A DNA stretch of 56,648 bases. Origin: Nocardia neocaledoniensis (GTDB lineage Bacteria > Actinomycetota > Actinomycetes > Mycobacteriales > Mycobacteriaceae). The notes under the pieces are model-generated. The model did not search any database. It worked only from the letters and a program-made list of their open reading frames with translations, and was not told the origin of the DNA. The stretch lies in contig NZ_JARWOJ010000119.1 in assembly GCF_029868625.1 (NCBI RefSeq), positions 1-56,648 on the forward strand, read 5' to 3'. Of this stretch, positions 8,128-14,736 are shown piece after piece. Both the position numbers and the translations under genes were made by a program. How positions within the stretch are numbered: position 1 is the stretch's first letter; every line of letters starts with the position of its first letter.

Positions 8128-8772
8128 ATGACGCGTCGGAGAAACTTGGCACTCGCCGGTGTGTCGATGGGGGCGGTTTTCGCCCTCGCCGGGACGTTCT
8201 ACCTCGCACTTTCCGTCATCGTCGGGTTCGGTGCCGAGGAGCAGGGCTCGCCCGACAACGCCTCTGTCGCAAAGGCTTTGCCCACGGAGGTTTCACCGAC
8301 CCAGCCGCTGGGAACTATGAACGAGGTTTCCGGCGGGGTGGCCTCCACATTGGGCAAATCCGCGACCGAGATCCCGTGGGTCGAATTCCGGGTCGGCGAT
8401 TGTGTGGAAATGGGCGCGGGCCCCGCCGGTATTCAGCAAGCCGCCTGCGGAAACGCCAATTCCCGCTACAAAGTGGCGCAATTGGCGGCGGCCGGCGGGG
8501 ACTGTCCTGGCGATGTCGACCACGAACATCCCCGGACATTGCCGGGCGGCGTGCGGCAAACCCTCTGCCTCGACATCGATTGGACCGTCGGCGACTGCAT
8601 CGACCTGTCCGGCGGCGCGGGCCGGCACGTCGACTGCGCCGCCGACCTGCCCGGCCGCGTCCGTGTGCTCGAGATCCGGCACGACACCACCGACGTCAAC
8701 GTCTGCACGGCGGGCGATCGCGGTGTCGTCTACGACCAGCGCCGCTACGTGGTCTGCGTCAGCACGCGCTGA
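8128..8772 (+). CDS. Membrane-anchored Cys-paired protein, LppU-like
   Basis: A 214-residue protein with one N-terminal membrane segment (about residues 8-32) and an extracytoplasmic part. It contains two similar Cys-paired modules (VEFRVGDCVEM, then DIDWTVGDCIDL). This pattern resembles LppU/SCO3897-type actinobacterial surface proteins of unknown role. ATG 8128 is chosen over the in-frame ATG at 8104 because AGGGA lies eight bases before it. It has no lipobox, so it is probably a signal-anchored protein. Confidence 0.75.
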   Translation: MTRRRNLALAGVSMGAVFALAGTFYLALSVIVGFGAEEQGSPDNASVAKALPTEVSPTQPLGTMNEVSGGVASTLGKSATEIPWVEFRVGDCVEMGAGPAGIQQAACGNANSRYKVAQLAAAGGDCPGDVDHEHPRTLPGGVRQTLCLDIDWTVGDCIDLSGGAGRHVDCAADLPGRVRVLEIRHDTTDVNVCTAGDRGVVYDQRRYVVCVSTR

Positions 8773-8873
8773 ATCGGGACGGTGCGGCATCGATCGGCCG
8801 CGAACCGTGGACGTGTCCTCCCCGCGGTGGGAAGCTCGAAGGAGCCGGATCCCGACCCGAGGGAGCGTGCGAC

Positions 8874-11030
8874 ATGGTGGACCGGACGAACGGAACGCCG
8901 CGACCGGAGACCATCCGGAACGTGGCCCTGGTCGGTAGCAGTGGTGCGGGCAAGACGACGCTGGTCGAGGCGCTGGCGCTGGCGACCGGGACGGTGAACC
9001 GGGCGGGCCGCGTCGAAGACGGGACCTCGCTGTCGGACTACGACGAGGTCGAACGGCGACAGCACCGATCCGTGCAGGTCTCGGTGGTCCCGGTGCTGTG
9101 GGGCGGGGTGAAGGTCAATCTGATCGATACGCCGGGATGTCCGGATTTCGTCGGCGAACTGCGGGCCGGGCTACGCGCGGCGGACGCGGCGCTGTTCCTG
9201 GTGTCGGCGGCCGACGGCGTGGAGGGCGTGGCGGGGGCGACGCGGGAGCTGTGGGCCGAATGCGCGCGGGTGGGCATGCCGCGGGCGATCGTGCTGACCC
9301 ACCTGGACACCGCGCGGGCGGAGTACGCGGACCTGATCCAGACCTGCCAGGCACTGCTGACCGACGGCGCGAGCGACACCGTGCTCCCGCTGCATCTACC
9401 GGTCTACGGGCCGAAGAGCCCCGACGGGCACCGGCAGGCCACCGGACTGCTGGAACTGCTCGAGCGTCGAGTGGCCGACTACCGCGGCGGGCAGCGCGTG
9501 CGCACCGACCCCGACGCGGCCCAGCTCGCGGAGATCGACCCGGCCCGCGATCGGCTGATCGAGGCGATCATCGCCGAGAGCGAAGACGAAACGCTGATGG
9601 ACCGGTACCTCGACGGCGAACCCGTCGAACTCGGCACCCTGGTCGAGGACCTGGAACGCGCCGTCGCGCGCGGCAGCTTCCATCCGGTGCTGTTCGCGGC
9701 GCCCGCGGCCGAGGACGCGGAGCAGGGCCTCGGCACGCTCGAAGTGCTGGAACTGGTCACCGCCGGCTTCCCGACCCCGATCGAACACCCGATGTCGGCC
9801 GTCGCGGTAGGCGACGGCGCGGCGCCCACCGCGCTGCGATGTGATCCGGCCGCCGACCTCGCCGCGGAGGTCATCCGGACCTCGTCCGACCCGTATGTGG
9901 GCCGGGTATCGCTGGTGCGGGTGTTCTCCGGCACCTTGCACAGCGACGACACCGTCCACGTCCGCGGAGCCGGGCACGATGCCGACGACCGGGTCGGCGG
10001 GGTCACCGCGCCACTGGGGAAACAGCAGCGGACGCTCACCGAGGCCGTCGCCGGGGACATCGCGTTCGTCAGCAAACTCGGCCACGCGGAAACCGGCGAC
10101 ACCCTTTCCGGCACCGGGCAATCCCTGCTGATCGAGCCGTGGAAGTTGCCGGAACCTCTACTGCCCGTGGCTATCCGGGCGCAGGGCAAGGCCGACGAGG
10201 ACAAGCTCTCGCAGAGCCTGACCCGGCTCGTCGCCGAGGATCCCACCCTGCGGCTGGAGAACAACGAGCACACGCATCAGCTGGTGCTGTGGTGCCTGGG
10301 GGAGGCCCACCGCGAGGTGGCCCTGGAGCGGTTGCGTGGCCGGTTCGGGGTGCGGGTGGACGTGGAACCGTACCGGGTGGCGCTGCGGGAGACGCTCGCC
10401 GCGCCCGCCGAGGGACACGGCAGGCTGGTGAAGCAGTCCGGCGGGCACGGCCAGTACGCGGTGTGCCACATCGAGGTGGAACCGCTGCCGCAGGGGCAGG
10501 GGGTCGAATTCGTCGATCGCGTGGTGGGCGGCGTGGTGCCCCGGCAGTTCATCGGTTCGGTGGAGAAGGGGGCGAGGGCGCAGGCCGCTCGCGGTGTCAC
10601 TCCCGGGTACCCGCTGGTGGATGTGCGAGTGACCCTGGTCGACGGCAAGGCCCACTCGGTGGACTCCTCCGACGCCGCCTTCCAGAGCGCGGGCGCCCTC
10701 GCCCTGCGCGACGCCGCGGACGCCGCGGGAACCCTGCTGCTCGAACCGGTCGCCGCCGTGCGCGTCACGGTCCCCGACGATCAGCTGGGCGCCGTCCTGG
10801 GCGACCTGTCCACCCGGCGCGGCCGCATCCTCGGCACCGAACCCGCCGACTCCGGCCGCACCCACATCCGCGCCGAGGTCCCCGAGCTCGAACTGAGCAG
10901 GTACGTCATCGACCTTCGATCCCTGACCCACGGCTCGGGCTCCTTCGCCCGCGCCTATCTGCGGCACGAACCGATGCCTGCCGCCGTCGCCGCCCGCGCC
11001 CGCAAGGAAGGCGCCGAGGCACCGGCCTGA
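8874..11030 (+). CDS. fusA2: Elongation factor G-like GTPase (EF-G2/FusA2 type)
   Basis: A 718-residue translational GTPase paralogue. P-loop GSSGAGKTT is near residue 23 and the G3 motif DTPG near residue 86. EF-G domains II, IV (SGGHGQYAVCHIEVEPLP) and V follow in order, and the length matches mycobacterial FusA2. The usual NKxD guanine-specificity motif is replaced by THLD. It stands alone, far from rpsL/rpsG/tuf, so it is not the housekeeping EF-G. A role in ribosome recycling or stress is proposed for such paralogues but not shown. GGGAG before ATG 8874 supports the start. Confidence 0.9.
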   Translation: MVDRTNGTPRPETIRNVALVGSSGAGKTTLVEALALATGTVNRAGRVEDGTSLSDYDEVERRQHRSVQVSVVPVLWGGVKVNLIDTPGCPDFVGELRAGLRAADAALFLVSAADGVEGVAGATRELWAECARVGMPRAIVLTHLDTARAEYADLIQTCQALLTDGASDTVLPLHLPVYGPKSPDGHRQATGLLELLERRVADYRGGQRVRTDPDAAQLAEIDPARDRLIEAIIAESEDETLMDRYLDGEPVELGTLVEDLERAVARGSFHPVLFAAPAAEDAEQGLGTLEVLELVTAGFPTPIEHPMSAVAVGDGAAPTALRCDPAADLAAEVIRTSSDPYVGRVSLVRVFSGTLHSDDTVHVRGAGHDADDRVGGVTAPLGKQQRTLTEAVAGDIAFVSKLGHAETGDTLSGTGQSLLIEPWKLPEPLLPVAIRAQGKADEDKLSQSLTRLVAEDPTLRLENNEHTHQLVLWCLGEAHREVALERLRGRFGVRVDVEPYRVALRETLAAPAEGHGRLVKQSGGHGQYAVCHIEVEPLPQGQGVEFVDRVVGGVVPRQFIGSVEKGARAQAARGVTPGYPLVDVRVTLVDGKAHSVDSSDAAFQSAGALALRDAADAAGTLLLEPVAAVRVTVPDDQLGAVLGDLSTRRGRILGTEPADSGRTHIRAEVPELELSRYVIDLRSLTHGSGSFARAYLRHEPMPAAVAARARKEGAEAPA

Positions 11031-11118
11031 ATTCCCGAGAGCCTCGCTCGCCCACCCGCATCGGCCGTGTTCGCACGCTCATCGGCATGTTGCGGAATGG
11101 ATTGGTCTATTGTGTCAA

Positions 11119-11134
11119 TGTGAAATAGATCACA
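11119..11134. promoter_or_regulatory. Perfect Crp/cAMP-receptor-type box
   Basis: TGTGA-N6-TCACA matches the Crp consensus of enterobacteria and mycobacteria exactly. It lies 95-110 bases upstream of the secreted protein gene at 11229, in an AT-rich stretch, which fits an activator site. Confidence 0.65.
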
Positions 11135-11228
11135 AAAGTTGCCGAAAATAGCGAGCAGCTATTACTAATATCCCGGTCGACATTCGAATTGGTCCGCGTC
11201 GGGGGGCAAAAGGTCGAGAGGGAATTCA

Positions 11229-11789
11229 ATGTTCACGCGTTCAGCTCGCAACATTCTTCTCGGTGCGCTGCCGGTAATCGTGGCGGTCACCTTCGCTGGT
11301 AGTGGTCTCGCGTCGGCGGATGCCGCCGTCGATCAGCAGGCTCAGCCGGCCATTCAGGCCGATGGGTTCGGCACTGCCATCGCCCATTTCTCATTCGGAT
11401 CCCCGGCTCCGGCGGATGTGGCGATTTCGCCGGAGGTCGAGTCCGCGGTGTCGCCGGTCGCCGAAGTTTCGGACGAAGTCACTGCCTCGGAGCCGGCCGC
11501 TCCCGTTGTCGCTGAGGTCATCCCGGAGGTGATCGACACCCCGCTGCACGAGGTCGCGACCGATCCGAAGGCCACGAATTCCGACCCGGTCGTCAACGGG
11601 GCCCTCGCCGGCGCCGGAATCGGCGCGCTCGCCACCCTGGTCAACTGCCTCCCGTCCGTCATCGTGCTCGGCGTGGGCTACCCGATCTGCCTGCTCCTCG
11701 GCGTCCTTCCCCACGCGGCCGTCGGAGCCGTCATCGGTGGCATTGTCGGCCACGCGAACCCCGAGGTCATCCCACAAGTCCTGCCCTGA
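11229..11789 (+). CDS. Secreted hypothetical protein with hydrophobic C-terminal hairpin
   Basis: A 186-residue protein with a clear signal peptide (hydrophobic 9-27, cut near SADAAV). A Pro/Ala/Val/Glu-rich spacer is followed by a Gly-rich hydrophobic region (about residues 118-178) holding a Cys pair (NCLPSV, YPICLL). The plan matches the protein at 7202. Function is unknown; a cell-envelope location is likely. It has its own AT-rich promoter region with a Crp-type box, and a hairpin ends it. Confidence 0.8.
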   Translation: MFTRSARNILLGALPVIVAVTFAGSGLASADAAVDQQAQPAIQADGFGTAIAHFSFGSPAPADVAISPEVESAVSPVAEVSDEVTASEPAAPVVAEVIPEVIDTPLHEVATDPKATNSDPVVNGALAGAGIGALATLVNCLPSVIVLGVGYPICLLLGVLPHAAVGAVIGGIVGHANPEVIPQVLP

Positions 11790-11816
11790 GACGGCGGGTT
11801 ACCGCGCTCCACTCGT

Positions 11817-11862
11817 GACTCCCGGTGCCGCTGCGAGGAAAAACGCAGTCGCGCCGGGAGTC
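11817..11862. terminator. Bidirectional hairpin terminator
   Basis: GACTCCCGG pairs with CCGGGAGTC around an inner smaller stem with an A-rich loop. It lies between convergent genes ending at 11789 and 11914. Confidence 0.7.
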
Positions 11863-11913
11863 TCGCTGTTATCCGGGGCCGGCCAGATCGTGTTTCGTGG
11901 GGATCCCGCGTGG

Positions 11914-12354
11914 CTAACAGTCCGCGTGAATGAACACCCGGCGGTTCCCCTCGCCGCCGTCATGGATCACGACATACCGTCGCGGATCCCGGTATCCCTC
12001 GACCGAATGCTCGTTCCCGCCATCGGTCGCCAGGGGATCGTTCATCCCGGTCGTTTCCCAGTAGGTCTTCCACGACGGCGGAACCCCCGGCGCGAATTCC
12101 GCGAATCCGGATCGTCGCTTGAACTCGTCGACCGAACCGACCGGAAGGTCGATCACCGCGACCGACGTCGATGCTCGGAAACGCGAGTCATGCTGGTACC
12201 ACACGACTTCCGCGCCATCCGGTAACGGCAGGCTCGCGCACGTGGACAGGTGACTCACCTCCCCGTCCTGACCGGCGGAACACCCTCCGATTCCGACAGC
12301 GACCACGCACGAGGTGAGCAACAAGGAGGCAGACTTTCCGCCGACCCGTCTCAT
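11914..12354 (-). CDS. Small lipoprotein, third gene of the putative T7SS cassette
   Basis: A 146-residue protein with a lipoprotein signal: Arg/Lys N-terminus, hydrophobic core and lipobox VGIGGC, with acylated Cys at about residue 25. The mature part is soluble, holds Cys at CASL and at the very C-terminus (HADC), and matches no family I know. Its ATG overlaps the stop of the preceding gene by four bases (ATGA), so the two are co-translated. By context it may be a partner, chaperone or immunity protein for the upstream products; this is inference. Confidence 0.82.
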   Translation of the reverse strand: MRRVGGKSASLLLTSCVVAVGIGGCSAGQDGEVSHLSTCASLPLPDGAEVVWYQHDSRFRASTSVAVIDLPVGSVDEFKRRSGFAEFAPGVPPSWKTYWETTGMNDPLATDGGNEHSVEGYRDPRRYVVIHDGGEGNRRVFIHADC

Positions 12355-12980
12355 AGCTTCTCGACCTGCCTGAACTGGAGGGTGGCTTCGCCGTGGACGC
12401 GGAAACTTCGTGCCCAGCCGGCTTCCTCGAGGTGGCGCATCTCGTTGTTGACAACCCCCGCCGGACTGGTCTCGGAGTCCTTGTCGAAGTTGTAGAACTC
12501 GTAGACATAGCTCTTGTAGATGATCTCGGCCTGGAGGCCGCCGTCGACTTCAGAGACCGTGGTGTCGCTGCTGACCGCCACATCGTAGTGACCCAGCGCG
12601 TTGTCGATGTCGTCGTCATCGCCCGGCTGGACACCCAGCCATGCGGAAGTCAACTCCTGTGTGACACCGATCTGAGGGTTCTGGCGTGCCTGAGTCTTGA
12701 TCTCGTCCAGGCAGAGCGCGACGGCCTGTCGTGCACCACGCGTGGCCATCACCCGATCGTAGTGGCCCGTACTGATTTCGTAGATGAAGCCCTCGTCGTT
12801 GTTTCCGAGGTAGGTGCCCAGGATGTCCTCGGAGAAATCCCATCCACGCAGGTCGAAATACGCCTGGGCCGAGGCGGCGTCCACACTGGCCGCGGCGGCG
12901 ACCGTTTTGTCGTAGGCGCTGGTCTTCGAGGCGTACACCGCGCGGTCCGCGGGTAGCGGGGGATCAGGCGGGCGACGCAA
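12351..12980 (-). CDS. Hypothetical protein with effector-like C-terminus, second gene of the cassette
   Basis: A 209-residue soluble protein without signal peptide. It begins with a helical Ala/Ser-rich part and has an acidic run (GDDDDIDNALGHYD). Its end (YVYEFYNFDKD, then LEEAGWARSFRVHGE) recalls C-terminal domains of actinobacterial WXG-type secreted proteins, as far as I can judge by eye. A TTG start at 12980 is preferred because GGGAG lies seven bases before it; this start overlaps the upstream gene by 17 bases. GTG 12938 is an alternative. The product may instead be the tail of the upstream protein, reached by a +1 shift. Confidence 0.7.
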   Translation of the reverse strand: MRRPPDPPLPADRAVYASKTSAYDKTVAAAASVDAASAQAYFDLRGWDFSEDILGTYLGNNDEGFIYEISTGHYDRVMATRGARQAVALCLDEIKTQARQNPQIGVTQELTSAWLGVQPGDDDDIDNALGHYDVAVSSDTTVSEVDGGLQAEIIYKSYVYEFYNFDKDSETSPAGVVNNEMRHLEEAGWARSFRVHGEATLQFRQVEKL

Positions 12981-14091
12981 TGCTGCTCTCCCACCACACG
13001 TTGTTTCCGAACCCGTAACGGCTCGCGCCGAAGTCGACAACCACTTTGTCTGGTACCTCGTATTCGGCCTCGGAGAAGGTCGGGACCGTCTGCCCAGGCG
13101 AGTACGCGAGCGCCTGGCTGATCTTCCCGATCATGTTCGTGATCGCGTCGCGCCGGGCGTCACATGCCGCTTTCAGGGTGTCGACCGCCGACACGATCTG
13201 CGACTTGTAGGACTCGTTCATCGGTCGATCGATGAGTTGCGCCCACGCGCCGAGGGGAAGGGTGAAACCGAGGAAGCTCATCGACTGGGACAGCCCGCTG
13301 CTCCATCCCATGGCTTGGTTGTAGACCAGCCTTTCGAGGCAGACCCCACCGTTGGCGACGATCTTCGCCACGATGTCGAGGTCGGAGCTCCGGGTGGAGA
13401 TGGCTTGCGCCAACGAGTTCGCGCTCGCGACGAAAGATGACGAGGACTCCCCGGTCCAGCTGCCTTGCAGCCATCGGACGCCGCCTGCCAGGTTCTCCGA
13501 TGCCACGAAGTCGTTGATGCCGAGCTGTCGAATCCGGCTGCCCAAGGTGTCCAGGGTTTCCCAGTCCGCGGCCAGCGGGACGAGGTAGTCGGCGGTCGGC
13601 TTGATCCCGATCGCGCGGCTCAGCGGCTCGTCGAAATGGGCGAGCAGCCCGATCGCCGAGTCGACCACCGTGCGCACGATGAACCGACCGTCCTCGATCG
13701 TCGGCAGGGTCGGCAACTGGAGACCGGTGAATCGGGTGACTGCGCCGTCGCTCGGCGCGCCGCTGGTGCCCGGATCGTTCGGTATGGTTCCGGCGACCGA
13801 TGAGATCGCCTGTGCGGACGCGTCGTCGGTGCTCTGGAGCTGCCGGGAGGCGGTGGCGAGGCCGGTGCCGTACGAGGCGAGATCGGTCAGATCCTGCTGA
13901 TGGGCGGTGGTCAACGTGCCCTGAAAGTGCTCGAACGACGATGCCAGCGAAGCGAGCAGTCCGGTCGTTCCACTGGGCAGCGAGAGTTCCGGCAACAAGC
14001 GCGCGGCGTTGCTCGCGAAGTTCGATCCCAGGTCCCGCAGGTCCGATCCGAATCCGTCGAGGTTGCCCACCTGCACGGCGAAGTCGTTCAT
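12964..14091 (-). CDS. EspC/WXG100-like secretion substrate, first gene of the cassette
   Basis: A 375-residue, mostly helical protein. Residues 1-100 resemble the EspC family of ESX substrates: two long helices and an end segment LQSTDDASAQAI where EspC proteins carry a YxxxD/E signal; here the Tyr is replaced by Leu. A second helical hairpin (about 190-290) has a Trp-x-Gly turn (WLQGSWTGESSSSF) like WXG100 proteins. No Sec signal is present, so export would depend on a type VII machine, none of which lies in this window. The stop overlaps the next gene. The middle and end match nothing I know. Confidence 0.78.
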   Translation of the reverse strand: MNDFAVQVGNLDGFGSDLRDLGSNFASNAARLLPELSLPSGTTGLLASLASSFEHFQGTLTTAHQQDLTDLASYGTGLATASRQLQSTDDASAQAISSVAGTIPNDPGTSGAPSDGAVTRFTGLQLPTLPTIEDGRFIVRTVVDSAIGLLAHFDEPLSRAIGIKPTADYLVPLAADWETLDTLGSRIRQLGINDFVASENLAGGVRWLQGSWTGESSSSFVASANSLAQAISTRSSDLDIVAKIVANGGVCLERLVYNQAMGWSSGLSQSMSFLGFTLPLGAWAQLIDRPMNESYKSQIVSAVDTLKAACDARRDAITNMIGKISQALAYSPGQTVPTFSEAEYEVPDKVVVDFGASRYGFGNNVWWESSIASPA

Positions 14092-14281
14092 CTGTTCCCC
14101 CTCGGCGCAATGCTAGCAGCGTAGCGCCGGAGATTCGCCGAATGATCAAGCCCCAGTGGGGAACTGCGCTATGCCACCCACGCGGGTAAGCGGGCAGGGG
14201 GCTTCGGACGTCGATGTCGGGGGTCCGCGACGGCGCCGGGTGGGGCGCGGCGCCAGGTACGGCGGAGCCAACTGCCTGTTG

Positions 14282-14363
14282 TGCGCGAGGGGGGACTTGA
14301 ACCCCCACGTCCGTGGACACCAGAACCTAAATCTGGCGCGTCTGCCAATTTCGCCACTCGCGC
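14282..14363 (-). tRNA. tRNA-Leu (anticodon UAG)
   Basis: A complete cloverleaf reads on the minus strand: seven-base acceptor GCGCGAG/CTCGCGC, anticodon stem CCAGA/TCTGG with loop TTTAGGT, a long class II variable arm, and a T arm with GGTTCAAGTCC. CCA is not encoded. The gene lies in front of the fas promoter region in the opposite direction. Confidence 0.95.
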
Positions 14364-14482
14364 TGGATGTGTACGACCGTCCAAACTCTACCGGGCAAAA
14401 CCGGCTACGCGAAGCGTGGGGGCGGCGTGGCGTACTCGTGGGTAACACGACCTGGGGTTATAACGATTCGGTAACTCCCAAT

Positions 14483-14501
14483 GTGAGGGCCACTCATGTT
14501 T
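14483..14501 (+). repeat. GTGAGG-N5-TCATGTTT element, copy 1
   Basis: This 19-base element recurs at 14540 with identical spacing and, in a variant form, at 14621. The first six bases and last eight are invariant between copies 1 and 2. Confidence 0.6.
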
Positions 14502-14539
14502 GCGAAGCGAAGTAACAGGCCTCACCTGCGGGTTCAAAC

Positions 14540-14558
14540 GTGAGGGAGGGTCATGTTT
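14540..14558 (+). repeat. GTGAGG-N5-TCATGTTT element, copy 2
   Basis: Second exact-length copy of the 19-base element, 57 bases after copy 1. An inverted half (CCTCAC, 14520-14525) lies between them. Confidence 0.6.
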
Positions 14559-14564
14559 CAGATA

Positions 14565-14588
14565 ATTTCGGTACGGTCGTGCCGAAAT
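14565..14588. promoter_or_regulatory. Palindromic operator candidate upstream of fas
   Basis: ATTTCGG and CCGAAAT form a perfect inverted repeat with a 10-base spacer that is itself partly symmetric (TAC...GTG). This is the size and shape of a TetR-family operator, as expected for FasR- or MabR-type control, though the sequence alone does not name the regulator. Confidence 0.5.
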
Positions 14589-14620
14589 ACTCGGCGGTAG
14601 CTGGCGTGGGGGCGGGAAAC

Positions 14621-14640
14621 GTGAGGCTTTCCTCATGATT
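14621..14640 (+). repeat. GTGAGG-N6-TCATGATT element, variant copy 3
   Basis: Third copy of the fas upstream element with a one-base longer spacer and one change in the 3' half. It can also form a small hairpin GAGG-CTTT-CCTC. Confidence 0.5.
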
Positions 14641-14736
14641 TTGTGCGATCGTGGCTGCCATACAGGCCCGAGGGGCTGCCGGATACGTGTGTGGTCCGTC
14701 GGTGGGCGGAGCGCCAGGAGAAGGAAGTCGAGCGTC

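Larger units (their letters stand above)
14364..14736. promoter_or_regulatory. Non-coding regulatory region upstream of fas
   Basis: About 370 bases without a credible gene. It contains three spaced copies of a GTGAGG...TCATG element and a perfect ATTTCGG/CCGAAAT palindrome, annotated separately. The first third is the upstream flank of tRNA-Leu. Such dense symmetry suggests several regulators controlling fas. Confidence 0.6.
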
